A stretch of DNA of 64,000 nt, taken from the NCBI GenBank assembly GCA_963932545.1, contig CAWVRH010000003.1, forward strand, positions 68,356-132,355, read 5' to 3'. Position numbers and translations under genes: made by a program. A model generated the notes under the pieces. The model searched no databases. It saw nothing but the letters and a program-made list of their open reading frames with translations, and was not told the DNA's origin. This document shows, one piece after another, positions 26,197 to 34,320 of the stretch. The stretch's first letter is position 1, and each line of letters starts with the position of its first letter. Source of the DNA: UBA8337 sp963932545. GTDB taxonomy: Bacteria > Pseudomonadota > Alphaproteobacteria > RS24.

Positions 26197-26973
26197 ATGA
26201 AATATGAAAACATTCTCGTCGAAACCCGTGGCCGTGTTGGCCTCATTACGTTGCACCGCCCAAATGCGCTCAATGCCCTGTGCAATGACCTGATGCTCGA
26301 GCTGACCCATGCCGTCGAAGGTTTTGATGCCAATGAGGATATTGGTTGCATGGTGCTGACCGGTTCGCCCAAAGCTTTTGCGGCAGGAGCGGACATTAAA
26401 GAGATGTCGTCTAAAACCTATGCCGATGTGATGGCGGAAGACTTTATTACCGCCAATTGGGAAGCGGCTGCCAAGGCACGCAAACCGATTATCGCGGCTG
26501 TCGCGGGTTATGCGCTGGGCGGGGGCTGCGAGCTGGCTATGATGTGTGACTTTATTCTGGCGGCCGATACGGCCAAGTTTGGCCAGCCGGAAATTAACCT
26601 CGGCGTGATTCCAGGCGCCGGCGGCACCCAGCGCCTTACGCGTTTTGTTGGCAAGTCCAAAGCCATGGAAATGTGCCTGACGGGCCGCATGATGGATGCC
26701 GAAGAAGCGGAACGCTGTGGGCTTGTCTCGCGCATTATTGCGGCCGACGACTTAGTGGAAGAAGCGATAAACGTTGCTACCAAGATTGCTGAAAAATCCT
26801 TGCCGTCGGTTTACACGGCCAAAGAATGTGTCGATGTGGCTTATGAAACCAGCTTGCGCGAAGGTGTGCATTACGAACGCCGTGTGTTTCACGCGCTATT
26901 TGCTTTCGATGACCAAAGCGAAGGTATGGAAGCGTTTATTGAAAAGCGGGCCCCAAAGTTCACCCATAAGTAA
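26197..26973 (+). CDS. Enoyl-CoA hydratase
   Basis: Crotonase-fold hydratase of fatty acid beta-oxidation, 258 aa. Oxyanion-hole segments SPKAFAAGADIKEM and AGYALGGGCELAMMCDF are present. The two catalytic glutamates are expected in ALGGGCELAMM and in the GQPEINLGVIPGAGGTQRL motif, both of which are visible. It looks like the short-chain, 'EchA'-type enzyme found beside rpsT-dnaA in Alphaproteobacteria. Ribosome binding site GAGGAC overlaps the previous stop. Confidence 0.94.
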   Translation: MKYENILVETRGRVGLITLHRPNALNALCNDLMLELTHAVEGFDANEDIGCMVLTGSPKAFAAGADIKEMSSKTYADVMAEDFITANWEAAAKARKPIIAAVAGYALGGGCELAMMCDFILAADTAKFGQPEINLGVIPGAGGTQRLTRFVGKSKAMEMCLTGRMMDAEEAERCGLVSRIIAADDLVEEAINVATKIAEKSLPSVYTAKECVDVAYETSLREGVHYERRVFHALFAFDDQSEGMEAFIEKRAPKFTHK

Positions 26974-27014
26974 ACAGGGCTCAAGGTTTTGCCGCGAATT
27001 ATCCCAACAGGGTG

Positions 27015-27043
27015 TTGACCTTGTGGCATCCGCGGCCTATAAC
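27015..27043 (+). promoter_or_regulatory. Sigma-70-type promoter of rpsT
   Basis: TTGACC (27015-27020) and TATAAC (27038-27043) with exactly 17 bp between them, 60 bp before the rpsT start. A small hairpin GCGGTT/AACCGC (27054-27059 with 27064-27069) lies in the leader. Confidence 0.7.
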
Positions 27044-27101
27044 GCGCCCTCAAGCGGTTTTTTAACCGCCAAACGATTTGTATGAATTAGGATTTAAGAT
27101 T

Positions 27102-27365
27102 ATGGCCAATACCAGATCAGCCAAGAAAATGGTTCGCAAAATTGAGCGTCGCACGGAACGTAATCGTGACCAGCGTTCGCGTATGCGTACCTTTATTCGC
27201 CGCGTCGAAGAAGCCGTGGTAGCTGGAGATAAAGGCGAGGCCGTGGAAGCTCTTCGCATCGCGCAACCTGCGATTGCCAGAGCCGGCCAAAAAGGCCTAA
27301 TGCATAAACGCACCGCTGCGCGCAAAGTATCGCGTCTGTCGAAAAGTGTAAGCGCCATCGTTTAA
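27102..27365 (+). CDS. rpsT: 30S ribosomal protein S20
   Basis: Primary 16S rRNA-binding protein, 87 aa. Highly basic with the pattern MANTRSAKKMVRKIERRTERNRDQRSRMRTFIRRVEEAV and the C-terminal GLMHKRTAARKVSRLSKSV. The ATG at 27102 is chosen because it gives the canonical N-terminus; an upstream in-frame ATG at 27078 would add eight residues not seen in S20. The stop TAA lies inside the first copy of a TTTAAGGC repeat. Confidence 0.96.
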   Translation: MANTRSAKKMVRKIERRTERNRDQRSRMRTFIRRVEEAVVAGDKGEAVEALRIAQPAIARAGQKGLMHKRTAARKVSRLSKSVSAIV

Positions 27366-27412
27366 GGCTTGGTGTTTAAGGCCTGACGTTTAAGGCTTAG
27401 TGTGTTTAAGGC
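27361..27412 (+). repeat. Degenerate 14-bp tandem repeat at rpsT stop
   Basis: TTTAAGGC starts at 27361, 27375, 27389 and 27405, spaced 14, 14 and 16 bp. The first copy contains the rpsT stop codon. The array ends shortly before the rpsT terminator. Confidence 0.85.
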
Positions 27413-27430
27413 CAGGTTTCAAAACAGTTT

Positions 27431-27460
27431 AAAAAGCCCGCGCTTGCCGCGGGCTTTTTT
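27431..27460 (+). terminator. Intrinsic terminator after rpsT
   Basis: AAAAAGCCCGCG (27431-27442) pairs with CGCGGGCTTTTTT (27448-27460) with a short loop and a six-T run. Confidence 0.88.
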
Positions 27461-27766
27461 GTGTCTGCATTTGGGGCTGTTTTTGACCCGTTTTTTGGAC
27501 CTGTTTTACAGGCAGGGCGAGGCCGTCAAAAGACGAGTCAATAAATTTATTTTCCAAAAATTCGAATAAAACCCTCTGTTCTTGTTTCCTTCCCGTTGCT
27601 AACGTCGCCTCTTCTTCGTATCGTCTGGAAGCGTTGAAACCCGCGGTTTTTAGGGCGTTTCTCGGATTTTAAGTTTCTATCTGGAATCGGCAAATGGAAT
27701 CAAGAGGCTAGGCGAAAAACAATAACCTCTCTGTCTTGTGGAGAGGGCAAATTTAAGGATATTGCG
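27461..27766 (+). other. dnaA upstream region
   Basis: A 306-bp gene-free stretch that should carry the dnaA promoter. I found no match to the DnaA box TTATCCACA or a near variant on either strand, no AT-rich 13-mer array and no small ORF with a ribosome binding site. One hairpin is visible in the leader: CCTCTC (27726-27731) with GAGAGG (27741-27746). AAGGAT before the dnaA ATG is the ribosome binding site. Confidence 0.6.
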
Positions 27767-29281
27767 ATGAGCGAGCACACAGGTAAGACTGAAAATACGA
27801 ATGATAGCGCCTCATCTGCGAGCGATACAGTGACCGCAAAACCCGCGCCTTCGAAGGCTGACATCTTGAATTCACAATGGCATCGGGTTCGTTCGCGCTT
27901 GCGCGCTGAGTTGGGCGAAGCCACGTTTAATAGTTGGTTCAAATTGCTGGAAGTTAGCGGCGTGCAAAAAGGCCGGGTGACTTTGCAAGTGCCCACGCGC
28001 TTTGTGCGTAGCTGGATTGAAGCGCATTATCTCACCCGCATTCGGGACCATTGGCAGGCTGAAGACAAAAGCGTGCGCCGCATTGATATTGAATTGCATC
28101 CTGAATGGACGCCAAGCAATAAAAAACCAGAAGTGCGCGAACAAAAAGCCGTGGCCGCCCGCAAAAGCCCAATGGCACCGCCCAGCCCGCCAGCGCCAGT
28201 GCGTGTGCCCCAAGCGACTTTCGAGCAAGGCTCGCGCGATGAACTGGGCGCGCCCTTGGACGCGCGCTTCACATTTGATAATTTTATCGTTGGTAAATCC
28301 AACGAGTTGGCCCATGCCGCGGCCCGCCGTCTTGCCGAAGGCAAGGGCGTGGCCTTCAATCCGCTGTTTCTCTACGGCGGCGTTGGCTTGGGCAAAACCC
28401 ATTTGATGCACGCGATTGCGTGGGAAATTCGCCGCCAAGATCCGTCGCGCACGGTGCTTTATTTATCGGCTGAAAAATTTATGTATCAGTTCATTCGCGC
28501 GCTGCGGTTTAAAGACACTATGGCTTTCAAACAGCAATTCCGCGAAGTCGATGTGCTGATGATTGATGATATTCAATTCATTGCTGGCAAGGATTCGACG
28601 CAAGAAGAGTTCTTCCACACGTTCAACGCGCTGATCGACCACAATCGCCAAGTGATTATTTCCGCCGACCGTTCGCCAACCGATTTGGAAGGCATTGAGG
28701 AACGCATTCGCTCGCGCCTCGGCTGGGGCTTGGTGGCAGATATTCACCCAACCGATTACGAACTTCGTCTAGGCATTTTGCAGTCGAAAGCCGAAGCTCT
28801 CTCGACGCGTGCCGATTCCATTGCCACGCCACAGCCGGTGCTTGAGTTTCTGGCCCAGCGCATTGTTTCCAATGTGCGGGAGCTGGAAGGTGCGCTGAAC
28901 CGCGTCGTGGCTTATGCCAGCTTCGTCGGTCGCCCGATTAGTCTAGAGATGGCGCAAGATGTTTTGCGCGACCTTTTGCGCGCCTCTGAGCGCCGCGTCA
29001 CGATTGATGAAATTCAGCGCCGTGTGGCCGAATATTTCAATGTGAAAATGGGCGATATGTTATCGGCTCGCCGCGCCCGTTCTGTGGCTCGTCCGCGCCA
29101 GATTGCCATGTATCTATCGAAGCAACTGACGACACGTTCGCTGCCAGAGATTGGCCGAAAATTTGGTGGCCGGGACCATACAACGGTCATCCATGCGGTT
29201 CGTAAAATCGAGCAATTGCGCGAAGAAGACGCCGCCCTCGACGAAGATGTCGACTTGCTGCGTCGGATGCTAGAAAACTAG
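27767..29281 (+). CDS. dnaA: Chromosomal replication initiator DnaA
   Basis: AAA+ initiator that binds oriC DnaA boxes and opens the duplex, 504 aa. Domain I (LNSQWHRVRSRLRAELGEATFNSWF), a Pro/Ala-rich linker (about 115-155), the AAA+ domain (Walker A GGVGLGKTH near 203-211, Walker B VLMIDDIQFIAGK) and a C-terminal DNA-binding domain (FGGRDHTTVIHAVRKIEQL) are all recognisable. It is followed by dnaN-recF-gyrB. The linker is moderately long, typical of Alphaproteobacteria. Confidence 0.97.
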   Translation: MSEHTGKTENTNDSASSASDTVTAKPAPSKADILNSQWHRVRSRLRAELGEATFNSWFKLLEVSGVQKGRVTLQVPTRFVRSWIEAHYLTRIRDHWQAEDKSVRRIDIELHPEWTPSNKKPEVREQKAVAARKSPMAPPSPPAPVRVPQATFEQGSRDELGAPLDARFTFDNFIVGKSNELAHAAARRLAEGKGVAFNPLFLYGGVGLGKTHLMHAIAWEIRRQDPSRTVLYLSAEKFMYQFIRALRFKDTMAFKQQFREVDVLMIDDIQFIAGKDSTQEEFFHTFNALIDHNRQVIISADRSPTDLEGIEERIRSRLGWGLVADIHPTDYELRLGILQSKAEALSTRADSIATPQPVLEFLAQRIVSNVRELEGALNRVVAYASFVGRPISLEMAQDVLRDLLRASERRVTIDEIQRRVAEYFNVKMGDMLSARRARSVARPRQIAMYLSKQLTTRSLPEIGRKFGGRDHTTVIHAVRKIEQLREEDAALDEDVDLLRRMLEN

Positions 29282-29457
29282 GTTTCTATCTTGCTGTGTT
29301 CGCTTTGGCGTCCGCAAAAAAACTATCCCGCCAAACCCCAACTCTGTTATAGTTTGCTTGAAAGATTCGTGGCCGCTGGGCGGTTTTTGCGAGTGAATTG
29401 AGACTTGGGAAATAGGCCTATCGCTTTGCCCACATAAGACGACCAGGAGAGTGTGTC

Positions 29458-30576
29458 ATGAAAACAATCATTGAACGCAGTGATTTATTAAAGGCCTTGA
29501 ACCATGTGCAAAGCGTGGTTGAGCGGCGCAACACCATCCCGATTTTATCGAATGTCCTCTTGGAGGCCGATAATGGCGTTTTGGGTCTGACGGCGACTGA
29601 TTTAGAAATTGAAATGCGCGAGCGCGTTGAAGCTGAAGTGGTGCAACCCGGCGCGATTACCGCCCCAGCCCATATGCTTTATGACATTGTTCGCAAACTG
29701 CCCGATGGCGCGCAAGTTGAACTGGCCACGGATGAGAGCGGCGCCCGTTTGAATTTAACCTCCGGCAAATCGAGCTTTGCTTTGCAAGCTCTGCCGCGCG
29801 AAGATTTTCCAGCCATGGCACAAGACGAAATGCCCGTGGCATTTGCTTTGCCCGGTGGCGATTTGCGCCGTCTTATCGATAAGACCCGCTTTGCGATATC
29901 GGTAGAAGAAACGCGGTATTATTTGAACGGCATTTATTTGCATGCTTTGGAAGAAGACGGCAGCGCTTTATTGCGAGCCGTGGCGACCGACGGACACCGT
30001 TTGGCGCGCGTTCAAATGGCGCGCCCTGTGGGGGCTGAAGCTATGCCTGCGATTATCATTCCGCGCAAAACCGTTGGCGAAGTGCAAAAGCTATTGGAAG
30101 AAGAAGACGGCGAAGTGTCGATGCAGGTTTCGGACACGAAAATTAATTTTGCTTTCTCTAATATCGTGCTGACCTCGAAACTCATCGATGGCAAGTTCCC
30201 CGATTACACGCGCGTTATCCCAACCGATAATGACAAAATGTTAACCGTGGATGCCAAAAGTTTCGCGCAAAGTGTCGACCGTGTGTCGGCTATCTCAAGC
30301 GAGAAATCGCGCGCGGTGAAATTGGAATTGGCGCCCGATAGTCTGGCGCTCTCGGTGTCTAATCCAGACAGTGGGTCGGCCAGCGATGAGTTGAGCGTGT
30401 CTTATGCGGCAGAGGCCATGGAAATTGGTTTTAATGCCCGTTACCTGATGGACATCACGAGCCAGTTAGACGGCGAAGTGGCAACCTTTGAGTTGGCCGA
30501 TAGCGGCTCTCCGACCTTGGTGCGGGACGATAAAGATACCGATGCGCTTTATGTTTTGATGCCGATGCGCGTGTAG
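29458..30576 (+). CDS. dnaN: DNA polymerase III beta sliding clamp
   Basis: Ring-shaped processivity clamp, 372 aa, three tandem clamp domains. Recognisable segments are ERRNTIPILSNVLLEA, SVEETRYYLNGIYLH and the C-terminal LYVLMPMRV, where the last residues complete the peptide-binding cleft. The start follows AGGAGAGTGTGTC. A 176-bp spacer from dnaA contains TATAGT (29348-29353) as a possible -10 but no convincing -35. Confidence 0.97.
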   Translation: MKTIIERSDLLKALNHVQSVVERRNTIPILSNVLLEADNGVLGLTATDLEIEMRERVEAEVVQPGAITAPAHMLYDIVRKLPDGAQVELATDESGARLNLTSGKSSFALQALPREDFPAMAQDEMPVAFALPGGDLRRLIDKTRFAISVEETRYYLNGIYLHALEEDGSALLRAVATDGHRLARVQMARPVGAEAMPAIIIPRKTVGEVQKLLEEEDGEVSMQVSDTKINFAFSNIVLTSKLIDGKFPDYTRVIPTDNDKMLTVDAKSFAQSVDRVSAISSEKSRAVKLELAPDSLALSVSNPDSGSASDELSVSYAAEAMEIGFNARYLMDITSQLDGEVATFELADSGSPTLVRDDKDTDALYVLMPMRV

Positions 30577-30585
30577 CTCCACCTT

Positions 30586-31812
30586 ATGGACGAGGGGCCC
30601 GCGACGCCAGCAAACACCACACAAAACAAGACAGGTGAGGCAGCTTCCTTGAACACCCCCTTAACGACACCGATTGCGCCGCATATTCGTCGGCTTCGGC
30701 TAACCGGATTTCGCTCTCATCAGAAGCTAGATTTATCTTGTGCCAATGGCGCTGTGGTAATTACGGGCGCCAATGGTTTGGGCAAAACCAATGTGTTGGA
30801 GGCCATCTCTATGTTGGCGCCGGGCCGGGGTTTGCGGAGCGCCAATTTAGAAGATTTACGATTTCGAGACCCGCAAGGCATATCCTGCGATGGCTGGACG
30901 GTTTTGGCCGATATTGAGGGGCCGATGGGATCTTCGCGTGCCGGCGTTGCCTTCGAGGGCGAGGGCGGGCGTCGGGTGCGTGTGGATGGTGAAACGCGCC
31001 GCGTCGATGATTTGGCACAAGCGCTACCCCAGCTTTGGTTAACCCCTTCTATGGACCGCCTATTCGTCGATGGAGCTAGCGGGCGACGCAAATTTCTCGA
31101 CCGCTTTGCCCAAACTTTGGATGGGGCGCTTGCGCGTCATTTGAGCGCCTATGAAAAAGCTATGCGCGAGCGCAATCGTTTGCTGCAAACCCCGACAAGG
31201 TCTCTCTCGTCCAACCCTTGGCTGGATGCTTTGGAAGACACAATGGCGCTAGAGGGCGTGGCCATTGCGGCCTCGCGATTGGCGGCCCTCGATGCGTTGG
31301 CCGTGGGGTTGGTTAGTATTCCAGAGGCGGCTTTTCCGCGCGCGGAAATAGCCTTGGAGGGCACGCTGGAAGCTGCCTTGCGCCAGAGCTCGGCGGTCGA
31401 TGTGGAAGATGGGTTTCGCGATCGGATGCGTGCCGCGCGGGCGCTGGATGCCAGTGCGGGGCGCAGTTTGGAAGGCTCGCATCGGAGTGATTTACAAGTG
31501 GTCTATGCGGCTAAAAATATGCCTGCCAAGGAATGTTCGACGGGAGAGCAAAAAGCGCTTTTGGTGGGGTTAATTTTGGCCCAAGCGCAAAGCGTGGCGG
31601 CGCGCATTGGCGATGTACCGGTTTTACTATTGGACGAAGTGGCAGCCCATTTGGACAGCCACCGCCGCGCCGCTTTAGCCGAAATTTTAACCCATTTAGG
31701 CGGCCAAAGTTGGATTACCGGAACCGAAATGGAAGCGTTTTCTGGCTTCGCTAAAAATGCCCCCGTGACCGCAATTCAAATGACGCCGAGCGGCGAAGCA
31801 GTTACACTATAA
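30586..31812 (+). CDS. recF: DNA replication and repair protein RecF
   Basis: SMC-like ATPase that loads RecA at gaps, 408 aa. Walker A GANGLGKTN (residues 61-69), signature STGEQKALLVGLILAQ and Walker B PVLLLDEVAAHLD are present. It carries about 30 extra N-terminal residues (Thr/Asn/Pro-rich) before the usual start IRRLRLTGFRSHQ. No better start is apparent in frame. It begins 9 bp after dnaN without a clear ribosome binding site, suggesting translational coupling to dnaN. Confidence 0.93.
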   Translation: MDEGPATPANTTQNKTGEAASLNTPLTTPIAPHIRRLRLTGFRSHQKLDLSCANGAVVITGANGLGKTNVLEAISMLAPGRGLRSANLEDLRFRDPQGISCDGWTVLADIEGPMGSSRAGVAFEGEGGRRVRVDGETRRVDDLAQALPQLWLTPSMDRLFVDGASGRRKFLDRFAQTLDGALARHLSAYEKAMRERNRLLQTPTRSLSSNPWLDALEDTMALEGVAIAASRLAALDALAVGLVSIPEAAFPRAEIALEGTLEAALRQSSAVDVEDGFRDRMRAARALDASAGRSLEGSHRSDLQVVYAAKNMPAKECSTGEQKALLVGLILAQAQSVAARIGDVPVLLLDEVAAHLDSHRRAALAEILTHLGGQSWITGTEMEAFSGFAKNAPVTAIQMTPSGEAVTL

Positions 31813-31860
31813 ACATAGGTTGCGCTGAGTTTAGCGCGCCCAATGGAAGAGACGAGAGCT

Positions 31861-34302
31861 ATGAGTGAATCAGATGTAACCGGCAATGACGCAAGTGGCG
31901 AAGAAGCCGAATATGGCGCCTCCTCGATTAAAGTTTTAAGGGGCCTCGAAGCGGTTCGAAAACGCCCTGGCATGTACATTGGCGACACCGACGATGGCAC
32001 CGGCTTGCATCATATGGTTTACGAAGTCGTCGATAATTCTATCGATGAAGCTTTGGCTGGCTATTGCGACACCGTGGAAGTGGTGCTCAATAGCGATGGC
32101 TCCGTAACGGTGAGTGACAATGGTCGCGGCATCCCGACCGAGATACACGAAGAAGAAGGGGTATCTGCCGCGCAAGTGATTATGACCCAATTGCACGCGG
32201 GCGGTAAATTCGACAGTAATTCTTATAAAGTGTCTGGCGGCCTGCACGGCGTGGGCATCTCGGTGGTCAATGCGCTCTCCGATTGGCTAGAGCTGACCGT
32301 GCAACGCGCCGGCAAAACCTATTCCATGCGCTTTGCCAATGGCGATGCAGAAGCGGATTTGGCCGAAGTTGGCACGGCCGATGCGACCGGCACGAAAGTG
32401 ACGTTTCACCCTTCGTCTGAAACCTTTACCATGACAGACTTTAATTTCGAAACGCTGGAACACCGCTTGCGCGAATTGGCGTTTTTGAATAGCGGCGTGG
32501 CGATTGTTTTGGAAGACCGACGCGGCGTTGAGCCACGGCGCTCCGATTTGAAATATGATGGTGGGCTAGAGGCTTTTGCACGCTATCTCGACCGCAATAA
32601 ATCGACCTTGATTGATACACCGATTACGCTGATTGCGGAGGCCGATGATATTGTGGTGGAATTGGCGCTTTGGTGGAACGACAGTTACCATGAGACAGTT
32701 TTATGCTTCACCAATAATATTCCCCAGCGCGATGGCGGCACACATTTGGCAGGCTTTCGCGGCGCGCTAACCCGCACGATTAATAATTATGCCAATCAAC
32801 ATGGCATCGCGAAAAGAGAAAAAGTTTCAGTGACCGGCGATGATTGCCGCGAAGGGCTAACCGCCATTCTCTCGGTTAAAGTGCCAGACCCTAAATTCTC
32901 TAGCCAAACCAAAGATAAATTAGTCTCGTCAGAAGTGCGCCCCGTTGTTGAGAGCGTGGTCAATGAAGTGCTGTCGGCTTGGTTTGAAGAGCACCCGAAT
33001 GAAGCCAAGATTGTGATGAGCAAAGTGGTAGAAGCCGCGGCAGCACGCGAAGCGGCCCGCAAGGCTCGCGAGTTGACCCGCAGAAAAGGAGCGCTGGATG
33101 TTTCTAGCTTGCCTGGCAAATTGGCCGATTGTCAGGAGCGCGACCCTAGCCGCGCCGAATTATTCCTCGTCGAGGGCGATAGTGCGGGCGGCTCTGCCAA
33201 ACAAGCGCGCAATCGTTCCAATCAGGCGGTGCTGCCTTTGCGCGGTAAAATTTTGAATGTGGAGCGCGCACGGTTTGACAAAATGTTGTCCTCCAATGAA
33301 ATCGGCACCTTGATTACCGCTCTGGGCACGGGCATTGGGCGCGAAGATTTTAACGTCGATAAATTGCGCTATCACAAGGTTATCATCATGACCGATGCGG
33401 ATGTTGATGGGGCGCATATTCGCACGCTGCTTTTGACTTTCTTCTATCGTCAAATGCCAGAAGTTATCGAGCGCGGCCATTTGTTTATCGCGCAACCGCC
33501 TTTATATAAAATCAAACGGCAAAGCTCGGAGCGCTATCTGAAAGATGATGCGGCTTTGGAAGAGTATTTGCTGGAGACGGGATCCGGCGAAGCGGTGTTG
33601 ACGCTAGCCTCTGGCGAGCAACGCAGCGGCGCTGATTTGCAAACCCTGCTGACCGAGGCGCGCCTTGTTAAAGCCACCTTGAACTCAATGCCGCCGCAAT
33701 ACCCTCAGTTCATTATTGAGCAGGCGGCTATCTCTGGCTCCCTGACGCCGGAGATATTGGCCAAGCCAGAATTAGCCGAGCAGAGCGCCCAGTATATTGC
33801 AGGTCGTTTGAACCGTATGTCGGATGAGGTAGAGCGCGGTTGGGAAGGCACGCCTACGGGCGATGGCGGCCTGACGTTTGCCCGCGAGCTACGCGGCGTG
33901 CGTGAAGAATTTAATATTGATGCGCCTCTCATTGCGTCGGCCGATGTGCGCCGCCTCGATGCTATGGCGACGAATTTGCAGTCGGTTTATTTGGACCCAG
34001 CGCAATTGACGATTAAAGATAAAACCATTCAGGTGAATACGCCGAGTGAGCTATTGGCGGCTATCTTGGCGCAAGGGCGCAATGGCGTGTCGCTGCAACG
34101 TTATAAGGGCTTGGGCGAGATGAACCCTGAACAATTATGGCAGACGACTTTGGACAAAGACGCGCGCTCGCTGTTGCAAGTTAAAGTGCAGGATGTGGCG
34201 GAAACCAATGGTCTGTTCGAGCAATTGATGGGCGATGTGGTGGAACCACGACGCAAATTTATTCAAGACAACGCGCTGGATGTGAGCAATCTGGATATCT
34301 AG
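31861..34302 (+). CDS. gyrB: DNA gyrase subunit B
   Basis: ATPase subunit of gyrase, 813 aa from ATG 31861; a second in-frame ATG at 31843 is possible but less well placed relative to GAGAGC. GHKL ATPase: RKRPGMYIGDTDDGTGLHH, EVVDNSIDEALAG, GGLHGVGISVVNALS. TOPRIM: ELFLVEGDSAGGSAKQ, GTGIGREDFN and the DxD MTDADVDGAHIRTLL. The C-terminal QLWQTTLDKDARSLLQVKV is typical. It is last in the dnaA-dnaN-recF-gyrB cluster, which marks a conserved replication locus. Confidence 0.97.
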   Translation: MSESDVTGNDASGEEAEYGASSIKVLRGLEAVRKRPGMYIGDTDDGTGLHHMVYEVVDNSIDEALAGYCDTVEVVLNSDGSVTVSDNGRGIPTEIHEEEGVSAAQVIMTQLHAGGKFDSNSYKVSGGLHGVGISVVNALSDWLELTVQRAGKTYSMRFANGDAEADLAEVGTADATGTKVTFHPSSETFTMTDFNFETLEHRLRELAFLNSGVAIVLEDRRGVEPRRSDLKYDGGLEAFARYLDRNKSTLIDTPITLIAEADDIVVELALWWNDSYHETVLCFTNNIPQRDGGTHLAGFRGALTRTINNYANQHGIAKREKVSVTGDDCREGLTAILSVKVPDPKFSSQTKDKLVSSEVRPVVESVVNEVLSAWFEEHPNEAKIVMSKVVEAAAAREAARKARELTRRKGALDVSSLPGKLADCQERDPSRAELFLVEGDSAGGSAKQARNRSNQAVLPLRGKILNVERARFDKMLSSNEIGTLITALGTGIGREDFNVDKLRYHKVIIMTDADVDGAHIRTLLLTFFYRQMPEVIERGHLFIAQPPLYKIKRQSSERYLKDDAALEEYLLETGSGEAVLTLASGEQRSGADLQTLLTEARLVKATLNSMPPQYPQFIIEQAAISGSLTPEILAKPELAEQSAQYIAGRLNRMSDEVERGWEGTPTGDGGLTFARELRGVREEFNIDAPLIASADVRRLDAMATNLQSVYLDPAQLTIKDKTIQVNTPSELLAAILAQGRNGVSLQRYKGLGEMNPEQLWQTTLDKDARSLLQVKVQDVAETNGLFEQLMGDVVEPRRKFIQDNALDVSNLDI

Positions 34303-34320
34303 GCGCAGGAAACCGCGACC

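Noticed and set aside
27461..27766. oriC
   Set aside because: No DnaA boxes or AT-rich unwinding element seen.
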